Under the pieces are notes generated by a model. That model did not search any database, was not told the DNA's origin, and was given only the letters and a program-made list of their open reading frames with translations. DNA of 64,000 nt from contig NZ_BAABDH010000036.1 in the NCBI RefSeq assembly GCF_039539525.1, positions 90,895 through 154,894 on the forward strand, read 5' to 3'. The DNA comes from Hymenobacter algoricola (GTDB taxonomy: Bacteria; Bacteroidota; Bacteroidia; Cytophagales; Hymenobacteraceae). The position numbers were made by a program, and so were the translations under genes. Positions 9,901 to 16,978 of the stretch are shown here, one piece after another; the stretch's first letter is position 1; every line of letters starts with the position of its first letter.

Positions 9901-9920
9901 CCGATGGCAAACCGGCGTAA
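6909..9920 (+). CDS. uvrA: Excinuclease ABC subunit A
   Basis: DNA-damage sensor of nucleotide excision repair; a dimer of UvrA loads UvrB onto the lesion. 1003 residues carry two ABC ATPase modules: Walker A GISGSGKSS near 95 and GVSGSGKSS near 696, with signatures LSGGESQRIRL and LSGGEAQRVKL. The zinc-binding pairs are visible as CPVC (about 335), CPEC (about 459), CETC (about 791) and CETC (about 814). An Ala/Thr-rich N-terminal extension of about 60 residues precedes the normal start of the family (FIEVYGAREHNLKNV); it is absent in E. coli UvrA and may mean that translation begins further in, although no other in-frame ATG is well placed. Confidence 0.97.
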   Translation: MAKKTKAAPAAATPETTAAVAAHGNGHTTAAVQAVPRAELVTEAILEAHAAAQPSTGADVEAPFIEVYGAREHNLKNVTVRIPRGKLVVFTGISGSGKSSLAFDTIYAEGQRRYMETFSAYARSFMGGLERPDVDKIEGLSPVISIEQKTTSRNPRSTVGTITEIYDFLRLLYARTAEAFSYATGAKMIRQSDEQIINYILKHFADHKVVVLAPVVKGRKGHYRELFQQIAKLGFTKVRVDGELLDITAKMQVDRYKIHDIDIVIDRLKATKEDRFRLSGSVQNALTHGKGTMLVLDSDSKKTQFFSRFLMDPTTGIAYDDPAPNTFSFNSPYGACPVCNGLGEVQEITEDSVLPDKKLSISRGGIAPLGEYRDIWIFQQLGIILKKQKFSLSTALDKLPADLIERLLYGVPEDEDADPKKSNYTEPFEGIIPFLRRQLESDSENIRAWIQEYTQARKCPECQGLRLKKESLHFKIADRNIGELSLMDIKELSTWFEDLESRLTERQNVIGRELLKEIRKRIGFLLEVGLEYLDLHRSVRTLSGGESQRIRLATQIGTQLVGVLYIMDEPSIGLHQRDNERLIKALQHLRDIGNSVIVVEHDKDMIMNADYVLDIGPGAGIHGGHIVAQGSPKDIFQSGSLTSQYLSGEKHIELRRQKRKGDGGQLVLKGATGHNLKNVSVKFPLGKLVAVTGVSGSGKSSLIHDTLYPILNQFFFNAKRDPLPYQSIEGLELIDKVIEVDQSPIGRTPRSNPATYTGVFTEIRSLFASLPEAKIRGYGPGRFSFNVKGGRCETCEGAGMRTIEMNFLPDVHVPCETCKGRRYNRETLEVRFKGKSITDILDMTVEKAVEYFENQPRIIRKIQVLNEVGLGYLTLGQQATTLSGGEAQRVKLATELGKKDTGKTFYILDEPTTGLHFEDINHLSDVLQKLVDKGNTVLIIEHNLDLIKVADYVIDLGPEGGGGGGTIVAQGTPEQVAKVKKGHTARFLAEELKISKYADGKPA

Positions 9921-9953
9921 AGGCATCGGCGAAAGCGCAGAATGACGGAACGA

Positions 9954-9989
9954 AAAACGGCCGCTGGAAATACTTCCAGCGGCCGTTTT
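9954..9989. terminator. Hairpin between convergent uvrA and DUF4142 gene
   Basis: Sixteen-base perfect arms (AAAACGGCCGCTGGAA and complement) around a 4-base loop, with A and T tracts on the outer ends so that it can act on both strands. Confidence 0.85.
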
Positions 9990-10006
9990 CGGGTGTTATG
10001 GGCGGG

Positions 10007-10684
10007 CTACATCTTCATGTCAGCCCCTTGTTTCGACATGTCCAGGTGGCCCTGTACCACCGGAATTACTTTGCCAATGAAGCCCTGCAGCTCGGCATCC
10101 TGAGTCATCTGCTGGTGAGCCTTCAGGGTGTTCAGCGTCTTCTGGTGGTCTGTCACCATTTGAGCCAGGTACTTCTGCTCAAACTCTTTGCCCGAAAGCT
10201 TGCGCATCTCAGCGGCAATAGTCTTGTGCTCACCGTCCATGTCGGGTGGCAATACCACGTTCTTTTTCTTGGCAATAGCCTTCAGGTCCGTGGTCGACTT
10301 GGTGTGGTCCTTGATCATCATGTTGGCGTGGTCCTTCACCATGCCGGTCACGCCTTTTTCGAGGGCCAGCTTGCTGAGCTGAATCTCGTTCTGGTCGCTG
10401 GCCGCGGCCGACTGCATAAACTCCGGGTCGGTAGAATGCGGGGCCGTAGGGCTGGCCGCCGCATCGGTAGTCATGGCGGCCGAGTCGGCGTTGGCCGTTA
10501 CCGTCGGGCCCGCTTCGTTGTCGATAACGGTGGCATCGGCCTGTACGCCGCCTTCGTCGGCGGCCTGGTCCATGTCACTGACGGCTTCTCCGGCGGTGCC
10601 GTCGGTGCGTTTGTCCGCATCACCACAGCCGGTCAGGGAGAGGGTGGCGGCAAACAGGAGGGCGGAAAACAACGTCTTTTTCAT
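10007..10684 (-). CDS. DUF4142 lipoprotein
   Basis: 225 residues. The start is placed at the ATG that gives a lipoprotein leader (MKKTLFSALLFAATLSLTGC, lipobox LTGC). A low-complexity Ala/Thr/Asp linker (about 25-80) is followed by a helical DUF4142 domain: SKLALEKGVTGMVKDHANMMIKDH, then the second half with KTIAAEMRKLSGKEFEQKYL. This ferritin-like four-helix fold is common in periplasmic proteins of Bacteroidota; its function is not known. It forms a pair with the paralogue 37 bases upstream, which reads in the same direction. Confidence 0.85.
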   Translation of the reverse strand: MKKTLFSALLFAATLSLTGCGDADKRTDGTAGEAVSDMDQAADEGGVQADATVIDNEAGPTVTANADSAAMTTDAAASPTAPHSTDPEFMQSAAASDQNEIQLSKLALEKGVTGMVKDHANMMIKDHTKSTTDLKAIAKKKNVVLPPDMDGEHKTIAAEMRKLSGKEFEQKYLAQMVTDHQKTLNTLKAHQQMTQDAELQGFIGKVIPVVQGHLDMSKQGADMKM

Positions 10685-10721
10685 AGGGTAGGTTGGTTGG
10701 GCTAAAAAGAGGGTAGGTATT

Positions 10722-11303
10722 TTATTTGGCGGCTTCAACCTGGTCCTGCACCTGCTTGGCCAGCTCGAGGTGTTCTTTCAGCCTGGGCAGGTATTTAGCC
10801 GCAAAGCCGCGGATGTCGCCGTCGTAGGCATCTTCGCTCATGTCGTCGAAGGCATCCACGTCGTTGGCGTGGTCGTCGACCATCAGCTCCAGGTACTTTT
10901 TATCGAAGGCCGCGCCCGTCAAGGCTGCCAGCTCCTGCCGGGTTTTCTGCTGCTCGGCGCCGAGGCCGGCCGGCAGCACGATGCCTTTTTGCTCGGCCAG
11001 CACCCCCAGGGCCTGGCTGATTTCGGCGTGCTGGGTCGCCATGCGCTGGCCGAAGTCCTTGACCGCGGGTGTGGTCGACTGCTGCTGGGCCAGGCGGCCC
11101 AGCTCGACTTCCAGCTGCCCGTCGCTGGCCACGTCTACCACAAATGTGGCGTCGCGCTCCTGCTTCTCGGTGATATTCTCGTCGCCGATGCGCTTTTCGT
11201 TCTCGAAGCGGGCTTCGGCCACCGGGTCTTTCTTGCTGGCATCGGACGAGCAGGCTACGGCGGCCAGTAAGCTGAGCGGCAGAAGAAAACGGGCAGGATT
11301 CAT
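10722..11303 (-). CDS. DUF4142 lipoprotein, second copy
   Basis: 193 residues, paralogous to the next gene downstream. The ATG chosen gives the leader MNPARFLLPLSLLAAVACSS with lipobox AVAC. The DUF4142 domain spans roughly 50-185 (ELGRLAQQQSTTPAVKDFGQ, and EKKYLELMVDDHANDVDAF-like end). Two different DUF4142 lipoproteins in tandem suggest duplication followed by divergence. Expression as one transcript is likely given 37 bases between them. Function unknown. Confidence 0.85.
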   Translation of the reverse strand: MNPARFLLPLSLLAAVACSSDASKKDPVAEARFENEKRIGDENITEKQERDATFVVDVASDGQLEVELGRLAQQQSTTPAVKDFGQRMATQHAEISQALGVLAEQKGIVLPAGLGAEQQKTRQELAALTGAAFDKKYLELMVDDHANDVDAFDDMSEDAYDGDIRGFAAKYLPRLKEHLELAKQVQDQVEAAK

Positions 11304-11488
11304 GGCGGGAGAAGCTGGTGCCCCGGCCAATGCCGGCCGGTGCAAGCCTATACGCGGCCCGGGCGGAGGGGTTGGAAACCGAATAGTTCCGGTTTTGAAA
11401 TATTTTTTGGCCGGGGCTTAAACTCTGGTTGCGCCGGGCACTCCAAGAGCCGAATTTGACCAACAACCCACCTCCTTTTAGTTCTCCC

Positions 11489-12337
11489 ATGAAAACCTCC
11501 ACCTTCCGTTCCCTGGGTTTTGCGGCACTGGCCAGCTCGGTCCTGCTCTTCACCACCAGCTGCAACAAAGACAACGCGTCGCCCGTCGACAACCTCGAAT
11601 CGGCTGAGGACAACGGTACGGCCGATGAAGAGAATGCGGCCATCGGCGACATCGTCAGCGCCACGGCTCCCGTTGATGCCGCCGTTGCCAACGGCCCCGC
11701 GCCCGATCCTAACGACTTCAGCAAAGTGCTGAACCCCTGCGCCCAGCGCTCCTACGACGCGGCTACCCGCACCCTTACCATCGACTTCGGCACCGTCAAC
11801 TGCCTGTGCCCGAACGGCAAAACCCGCCGCGGCAAAATCGTGGTCGTGTTCAGCCCCGGCGTTTACCGCCAGGCCGGCGCCGTCACTACGGTTACGCTGG
11901 TCAACTACTTCGTCAACGACAATCAGCACACCGGCACCCGCATCTTTACCAACACCGGCAGCGGCTCTTTCACCCTCGACGTGCAGAATGCCAGCGTCGT
12001 TACGCCCAACGGCACCCATAGCTGGACTTCGCAGCGTCAGTACACCCGTACCGCCGGCTTCGGCACGGCTACCATCCTCGATGACGCCTACCAGATCAGC
12101 GGCCAGGCTACCGGCACCAACCGCCGCGGGGTGAGCTACACCGCCGCCGTCCAGCAGCCGCTGGTGAAAAAGTTCGCCGTGGGCTGCGCCCGCCACTTCA
12201 CCACCGGCACGGTGCTCATCACCAACTCCAAGGACAAGACTCTGCTGCTGAACTACGACCCCACCGGCTCGGCCGCCTGCGACAATATTGCCACCATCAC
12301 CGTGAATGGCCGCACCCGCACCATCACGCTGCGCTAA
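11489..12337 (+). CDS. Putative lipoprotein of unknown function
   Basis: 282 residues. The ATG at 11489 gives a leader ending in FTTSCNKD, a lipobox (TTSC). After an acidic linker come beta-rich segments with paired cysteines (NPCAQRSYDAATRTLTIDFG and NCLCPNGKTRRGKIVVVFS; later GCARHF and SAACDN). The repeated phrase of the type RTLTIDFGTVNCLCPNGKTR suggests an extracellular beta-sandwich stabilised by disulfides. I do not recognise a named family. A hairpin terminator follows the stop. Confidence 0.7.
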   Translation: MKTSTFRSLGFAALASSVLLFTTSCNKDNASPVDNLESAEDNGTADEENAAIGDIVSATAPVDAAVANGPAPDPNDFSKVLNPCAQRSYDAATRTLTIDFGTVNCLCPNGKTRRGKIVVVFSPGVYRQAGAVTTVTLVNYFVNDNQHTGTRIFTNTGSGSFTLDVQNASVVTPNGTHSWTSQRQYTRTAGFGTATILDDAYQISGQATGTNRRGVSYTAAVQQPLVKKFAVGCARHFTTGTVLITNSKDKTLLLNYDPTGSAACDNIATITVNGRTRTITLR

Positions 12338-12392
12338 AGCCCCGGGCTTGTCGGACTGAAGCGCTCCGGGGCTGCTTCCGTAAGCCCCGTAC

Positions 12393-12432
12393 AAAAGCGG
12401 CCGACTCCCATCCGGAGCCGGCCGCTTTTTTT
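12393..12432. terminator. Hairpin between convergent genes
   Basis: Arms AAAAGCGGCCG and its complement, ending in a seven-T run on the plus strand. It lies between the lipoprotein gene and the convergent enoyl-CoA hydratase gene. Confidence 0.8.
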
Positions 12433-12459
12433 ATGCCCCGAAACGGCCGGGAAGCTGAT

Positions 12460-13239
12460 TTACTCGCCCCGGAAAACCGGCTTGCGCTTCTCCGAAAAGG
12501 CAGTTACGCCTTCCTGGTAGTCGTGCGACTCGCCGGCAATCTGCTGGCAGTCGGCTTCGTAGTCCAGCATTTCGTCGAGGGAAGCGGCGCCGGCTTTGTT
12601 GAGCATCTGCTTGATCAGGCCAATGGATTTGGTGGGCGCCGCGGCGTAGCGGGCGGCCAGGGCGGCCACGGCGGCGTCCAGCTCTTCGGGCGGCACTACC
12701 TGGTTGACCATCCCCAGCCGCAGGGCCTCGGCCGCGGTTACCTTCGAACCCAGCGTGCACAGCTCAAACGCCTTGAGCGAGCCGACCAGCCGCGGCAGAA
12801 AGTACGACGAGCCCGAGTCCGGCACCAGCCCGATGTTGATGAAAACCTCAATCAGCGAGGCTTCCGTGGAGGCAATCAGCGCGTCGCAGGCCAGCGCCAG
12901 GGAGCAGCCGGCGCCGGCCGCCACGCCGTTGAGGCGGCCGATGATGGGCTTGGGCAGCTGGCGCATGGCCCGGATAATGGGGTTGTAGCGCTGGTGCAGC
13001 GAATCATAAAAGGTGCTTTTCTCGTCGCCCTGGGCTGCTTTCAGATCCTGCCCCGAGCAAAATGCCCGGCCGGCGCCGGTCAGCACCACGGCCCGCACGG
13101 CCTCGTCGGCCGCCACCTGCTGCAGGGCTTCCTGCAGCTCGTAGCTGAGGGCATTATTAAACGCATTGAAGACGTCGGGGCGGTTGAGCGTGATAGTGGC
13201 CACGCCGTCGTGCACGGTATAAAGCAGGCTGGTATACAT
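12460..13239 (-). CDS. Enoyl-CoA hydratase/isomerase family protein (PaaG-like)
   Basis: 259-residue crotonase-fold enzyme acting on acyl-CoA thioesters. The two oxyanion-hole segments are AFCSGQDLKAAQ (near 62-73) and NGVAAGAGCSLALACD (near 104-119). The Glu of classical hydratases after the second is replaced in the region EVFINIGLVPDSGSSYFLPR by an Asp (LVPDSG), as in PaaG-type 1,2-epoxyphenylacetyl-CoA isomerases and some beta-oxidation isomerases. No phenylacetate genes lie nearby, so the precise substrate is open. Confidence 0.88.
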   Translation of the reverse strand: MYTSLLYTVHDGVATITLNRPDVFNAFNNALSYELQEALQQVAADEAVRAVVLTGAGRAFCSGQDLKAAQGDEKSTFYDSLHQRYNPIIRAMRQLPKPIIGRLNGVAAGAGCSLALACDALIASTEASLIEVFINIGLVPDSGSSYFLPRLVGSLKAFELCTLGSKVTAAEALRLGMVNQVVPPEELDAAVAALAARYAAAPTKSIGLIKQMLNKAGAASLDEMLDYEADCQQIAGESHDYQEGVTAFSEKRKPVFRGE

Positions 13240-13286
13240 GGGGGAAGTGGTGAGGTTGGGAAAAGGCCAGATGGCAAGCCTGATTC

Positions 13287-13330
13287 TGAAACTGCCATTG
13301 CGAGACGCAAGCCGAAGCGGTCCGTCCTCT
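13287..13330. repeat. Dispersed intergenic repeat (candidate)
   Basis: The stretch containing CATTGCGAGACGCAAGCCGA then AGCGGTCCGTCCTCT resembles a short dispersed repeat that I recall from Hymenobacter intergenic regions. Only this copy occurs in the window, so the call rests on memory. Confidence 0.35.
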
Positions 13331-13356
13331 CAAATGTACCAACTCCTTTTCAGCCC

Positions 13357-13388
13357 AAAGCCCCGGCGGGTGCTGGCGCCGGGGCTTT
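13357..13388. terminator. Hairpin downstream of ispD
   Basis: Twelve-base perfect arms (AAAGCCCCGGCG and complement) with an 8-base loop, 63 bases past the ispD stop on the minus strand. The T run is weak on that strand, so it is a possible rather than certain terminator. Confidence 0.5.
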
Positions 13389-13450
13389 ATTGTCTCGTTA
13401 CGGCTCGCCGCGCTTGCTACGCAGAATGCGTGGCTGGCCATGGCCCGGGG

Positions 13451-14164
13451 TTACTGCATACTCCGCAGCAGGGCCTCAGCCACAATCAGGTCCTCCGGCG
13501 TGGTGATTTTCAGGTTGCGGTAGTCGCCTTCCACGATGTGGATGGGGCAGAGGTCTTCCACCACGCTGGCGTCGTCGGTGAACGTGGGCAGCTCGGGCAG
13601 CTGGTAGGCGCGGCGCAGCAAATCCAGGTCGAAGCACTGGGGCGTCTGCACCAGCCGCAGGCGGGAGCGGTTCAGGGCGTAGGAGCCGCGCTGGGCCAGG
13701 TTACGCACCGAGTCTTTCGGGGTCACGGCCACCACCACGGCCTTGTAGGTTTCGGCGGCGGCGTAAGCCCGCTCAATGATTTCTTGCGAAGCCAGGGGCC
13801 GCACCCCATCATGCACGGCTACTATCCCCTCCGGCGTACCCAGGGCCGCCAGCCCGTTGCGCACCGAGGCCCAGCGCGAATCGCCACCCGCTACTATCCG
13901 GTGCGGAATGGTAACCCGAAAGTCGGTGCGCAGCTGCTCCCAGGTGGCAAACTGGTCGGCGGGCAGTACCACTATCACTTCCTGCACCCGCAGAGCGGCC
14001 TCGGCAAAGCGCCGCAGCGTGTGCAGCAGCACCGGCTCGCCCAGCAGCTCCAGAAACTGCTTGGGCCGCCCGGCGCCCATGCGGGTGCCGCTGCCACCGG
14101 CCACCAGAATGGCGTAGCGTGGGGCCTTGGGGTGTTGGGGGCTTGGGGACTTGGATTCGTTCAT
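13451..14164 (-). CDS. ispD: 2-C-methyl-D-erythritol 4-phosphate cytidylyltransferase
   Basis: Third step of the MEP pathway for isoprenoid precursors: MEP plus CTP gives CDP-ME. The nucleotide-binding start AILVAGGSGTRMGAGRPKQF (about 17-36), the active-site VHDGVRPL and VTPKDSVRNL, and a final LKITTPEDLIVAEALL are all characteristic. The ATG at 14164 was chosen because it leaves about 16 residues before the conserved strand; the frame is open further upstream. Downstream of queA on the same strand with a hairpin between them. Isoprenoids from this pathway would feed the carotenoid route that includes the lycopene cyclase at 18.6 kb. Confidence 0.95.
   Translation of the reverse strand: MNESKSPSPQHPKAPRYAILVAGGSGTRMGAGRPKQFLELLGEPVLLHTLRRFAEAALRVQEVIVVLPADQFATWEQLRTDFRVTIPHRIVAGGDSRWASVRNGLAALGTPEGIVAVHDGVRPLASQEIIERAYAAAETYKAVVVAVTPKDSVRNLAQRGSYALNRSRLRLVQTPQCFDLDLLRRAYQLPELPTFTDDASVVEDLCPIHIVEGDYRNLKITTPEDLIVAEALLRSMQ
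14130..14153. repeat. GGGGnCTT octamer repeats, in the 5' end of ispD
   Basis: Three imperfect 8-base units (GGGGTGTT, GGGGGCTT, GGGGACTT) on the plus strand. The same unit occurs in the opposite orientation at 14290-14321 and at 59 kb. Confidence 0.55.
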
Positions 14165-14213
14165 GAGCGGGACGAGCAGTAGCGGAACGCAAAGTACGCA
14201 AGGCTGCGGACGC

Positions 14214-14248
14214 AAAACGCCGAATACCCGGCGGGCATTCGGCGTTTT
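14214..14248 (-). terminator. Hairpin between queA and ispD
   Basis: Twelve-base arms AAAACGCCGAAT and complement with an 11-base loop. It follows the queA stop on the minus strand by about 75 bases and precedes the ispD start. Confidence 0.6.
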
Positions 14249-14289
14249 AGAAGTTCAGACCAGAGGAAGAGCACCTAAGAACGAAAACC

Positions 14290-14321
14290 AAGTCCCCAAG
14301 ACCCCAAGCCCCTAAGACCCC
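14290..14321. repeat. AAGnCCCC octamer tandem repeat
   Basis: Four perfect-period 8-base units on the plus strand: AAGTCCCC, AAGACCCC, AAGCCCCT, AAGACCCC. It lies directly after the queA stop and pairs in inverted orientation with the GGGGnCTT units at 14130-14153. Confidence 0.75.
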
Positions 14322-14322
14322 A

Positions 14323-15372
14323 CTATAGAATGAGCATGGCGTCGCCGTAGCTGAAGAACTTATATTTCTCTTTGATGGCCAGCTTGTAGGCTTCCGTGAG
14401 CAGCTCGTGACCGGCAAAGGCGGAGGTCATCATCATCAGCGTGCTTTCGGGCATGTGGAAGTTGGTGAGCAGCGCGTTGGCAATCTTGAACTCGTACGGG
14501 GGGAAGATAAACCGGTCGGTCCAGCCCTGGTTTTCCTTCAGGCGGTTGCTGGCCGATACCGACGACTCCAATGCCCGCATCGACGTGGTGCCGACGGCGC
14601 ACACGCGCTTTTTGGCATCCAGCGCCTTGTTCACCACCACGGCGGCCTCGGCCGGCACGATGAAGTTCTCGGAGTCCATCTTGTGCTTGGTCAGATCTTC
14701 CACGTCTACCGGGCGGAATGTGCCCAGGCCCACGTGCAGCGTCACGGCGGTTACTTCCACGCCCTTGATTTCGAGGCGCTTCATTACCTCGCGGGTGAAG
14801 TGCAGGCCGGCCGACGGCGCGGCCACGGCCCCCGTGTGCTTGGCGTAGATGGTCTGGTAGCGCTCCTTGTCGGCCGGCTCCGCTTCGCGGGTAATGGCTT
14901 CGCGCGGCAGCGGCGTCTCGCCCAGGTCGTGCAGGGCTTTGTAGAACTCCTCGTCGGAGCCGTCGAACAGAAACTTGATGGTCCGGCCGCGGGACGTGGT
15001 GTTGTCGATAACCTCGGCTACCATGTCGCTTTCGCCGAAGTACAGCTTATTGCCCACCCGGATTTTACGGGCCGGGTCCACTAGCACGTCCCAGAGGTGG
15101 ATTTCCTTGTTCAGCTCGCGGAGCAGGAACACCTCGATCTTGGCCCCGGTCTTTTCCTTATTGCCGTACAGGCGGGCCGGAAATACCTTCGTATCGTTGA
15201 GCACGAACGCGTCGCCCTCGCTGAAGTATTCAATGATGTCCTTGAAGACGCGGTGCTCGATCTTGCCCGTGTCGCGGTGCAGAACCATCAGGCGCGACTC
15301 ATCACGAGTTTTGGCCGGGTGCTGCGCCAGCAGGTTCTCAGGCAGATCAAATTTGAACTCAGACAGTTTCAT
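14323..15372 (-). CDS. queA: S-adenosylmethionine:tRNA ribosyltransferase-isomerase
   Basis: Transfers and isomerises the ribosyl part of SAM onto 7-deazaguanine in tRNA to form epoxyqueuosine. The family signature is plain: MKLSEFKFDLPENLLAQHPAK start, then RLMVLHRDTGKIEHRVFKDI, later SAGLHFTREVM and VTLHVGLGTFRPV, and the C-terminal TNFHMPESTLMMMTSAFAG-type segment. 349 residues is the family length. The ATG at 15372 fits the family start; upstream codons are not conserved. A CAAAAGTA box upstream gives a likely promoter. Confidence 0.96.
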   Translation of the reverse strand: MKLSEFKFDLPENLLAQHPAKTRDESRLMVLHRDTGKIEHRVFKDIIEYFSEGDAFVLNDTKVFPARLYGNKEKTGAKIEVFLLRELNKEIHLWDVLVDPARKIRVGNKLYFGESDMVAEVIDNTTSRGRTIKFLFDGSDEEFYKALHDLGETPLPREAITREAEPADKERYQTIYAKHTGAVAAPSAGLHFTREVMKRLEIKGVEVTAVTLHVGLGTFRPVDVEDLTKHKMDSENFIVPAEAAVVVNKALDAKKRVCAVGTTSMRALESSVSASNRLKENQGWTDRFIFPPYEFKIANALLTNFHMPESTLMMMTSAFAGHELLTEAYKLAIKEKYKFFSYGDAMLIL

Positions 15373-15421
15373 GGGCAACTTATGGGCAATACGAGGGGAA
15401 GCTAACAAAATTTTGGGTTGA

Positions 15422-15429
15422 CAAAAGTA
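15422..15429 (-). promoter_or_regulatory. Candidate queA -7 promoter element
   Basis: On the minus strand this reads TACTTTTG, a full match to TAnnTTTG, 50-57 bases before the queA ATG. No clear -33 box. Confidence 0.45.
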
Positions 15430-15513
15430 CATACATTGGCCGGATAAATCGTTAATTTTCGCCCGGAATCCGTTGTTTAGGCGCATTCCGCTCCCTCCCT
15501 AACCCACTGCCCC

Positions 15514-16773
15514 ATGCTGGCCCTGCGCCTTACCCTGGAAAGCTTCCGCTTCGCGTGGGAAGCCCTCAAATCGAACCTGCTGCGCACGATTCTGTCGCTG
15601 CTGGGCGTCACGGTGGGCATCTTCGCCATCATTGCCGTGTTTGCCGTCGTCGACTCGCTGGAGGCCAACGTGCGCCAGAGCATGAGCTTCGTGGGCGACA
15701 AGGTGATTTACGTGGGCAAGTGGCCCTGGGCCTTCGGCGGCGACTACCCGTGGTGGAAGTACTTCAACCGGCCGGTGCCGTCGGTGCGCGAGTTCCGGGC
15801 GTTGCAGCGCAACCTGGGGCCCAACAACAAGGGCGTCGCCATCTTCGCCGCGGTTGGCGGCAGCACGCTCAAAAACGGCAGCAACAGCGTCGCTGACTGC
15901 GCCCTGCAGGGCGTGAGCTTCGACTTTCGCCAGGTGTCCGACGTGCCCATCACCGAGGGACGCTACTTTACGGCCCAGGAAATCGAGGCGTCCCGCAACG
16001 TGGCCATCATCGGGGCTACCGTGGCCGAAAGCCTGTTTCCGTACGGCTCCGCGCTGGGGCAGGAGTTCAAGGCCCGCGGCCGCAAGTTCGTGGTCATTGG
16101 GGTGATGCAGAAGGAAGGCAAGAAGATCCTCGACACGCCCAGCAACGACACCAACTGCCTGATTCCCTTCGGCATGTTCACCAAGATGTTTGCCCTGAAC
16201 ACCGGCGGCATGACCGGCGTGACGCCCACCATTGCCATAAAAGGCCGCGACGAAGACCCGGGCCTGCTGGATCTGGAGTACGAGCTGAAGGGCGTGATGC
16301 GCAATATTCGCGGCCTCAAGCCCCGGGAAGAAGACAACTTTGCCCTCAACCGTCCCGAAATGATGGCCGACGCCATTACCAAGCTGTTTTCTATTATCGG
16401 GGTGGCGGGCGCCGTCATTGGCAGCTTTGCCATGCTGGTGGGCGGCTTCGGCATTGCCAACATCATGTTTGTGTCGGTGAAGGAGCGTACCAACGTTATC
16501 GGCATTCAGAAGTCGCTGGGGGCCAAAAACTACTTCATCCTGTTCCAGTTCCTGTTTGAGGCCATCTTTCTGTGCCTGATTGGCGGGGCCGTCGGCATTC
16601 TGCTGGTGTTCGTCATTACCCTGATTCCGCAGGATGCCATGCCGCTGGCGCTGTCGGCCGGCAACATCACGCTCGGCCTCACCGTGTCGGTGGTGATTGG
16701 GGTGCTGGCGGGCATCATTCCGGCGGTGCTGGCCTCGAACCTGGACCCGGTTATTGCCATTCGCTCGAAGTAA
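15514..16773 (+). CDS. ABC transporter permease, MacB/FtsX type
   Basis: 419 residues. A first membrane helix near 25-48 (TILSLLGVTVGIFAIIAVFA), a large periplasmic MacB-type core domain (about 50-285), then three membrane helices from about 290 to the end with the FtsX pattern (GSFAMLVGGFGIANIMFVSV and VKERTNVIGIQKSLGAK). This is the mechanotransmission type of permease that works with a separate ATPase to move lipoproteins, peptides or drugs across the envelope. No ATPase gene is adjacent, so the partner must be encoded elsewhere. Confidence 0.9.
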   Translation: MLALRLTLESFRFAWEALKSNLLRTILSLLGVTVGIFAIIAVFAVVDSLEANVRQSMSFVGDKVIYVGKWPWAFGGDYPWWKYFNRPVPSVREFRALQRNLGPNNKGVAIFAAVGGSTLKNGSNSVADCALQGVSFDFRQVSDVPITEGRYFTAQEIEASRNVAIIGATVAESLFPYGSALGQEFKARGRKFVVIGVMQKEGKKILDTPSNDTNCLIPFGMFTKMFALNTGGMTGVTPTIAIKGRDEDPGLLDLEYELKGVMRNIRGLKPREEDNFALNRPEMMADAITKLFSIIGVAGAVIGSFAMLVGGFGIANIMFVSVKERTNVIGIQKSLGAKNYFILFQFLFEAIFLCLIGGAVGILLVFVITLIPQDAMPLALSAGNITLGLTVSVVIGVLAGIIPAVLASNLDPVIAIRSK

Positions 16774-16813
16774 GAGCCGTTACTTAACCGTAAGGAAATA
16801 GGGTAGGTTGAAT

Positions 16814-16830
16814 GTTAACAAATTGTTAAC
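16814..16830. promoter_or_regulatory. GTTAACA palindrome overlapping a promoter
   Basis: Perfect inverted repeat GTTAACA-AAT-TGTTAAC. It covers the -33 TTG (16823-16825) of the promoter described next and so has the look of a repressor or activator site. Confidence 0.5.
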
Positions 16831-16849
16831 TTGCACGCCCCTAATTTTG
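16823..16849 (+). promoter_or_regulatory. Promoter of the LOG-family gene
   Basis: TTG (16823-16825), a 16-base spacer, then TAATTTTG (16842-16849), close to the Bacteroidota consensus TTG-N17-23-TAnnTTTG. It lies about 130 bases before the ATG at 16979. Confidence 0.6.
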
Positions 16850-16978
16850 GTCGCCCCGCCGTGCGTGGGCGGCTTTCTTTTTGTCACGTATTACAACCAT
16901 TCTTTCACCAGCGGGTCGGCAGTACCGCTACGGGCATTTCGATTGCCCGGGCCGGCCTTCCAATCCCATCCGTAGCTC

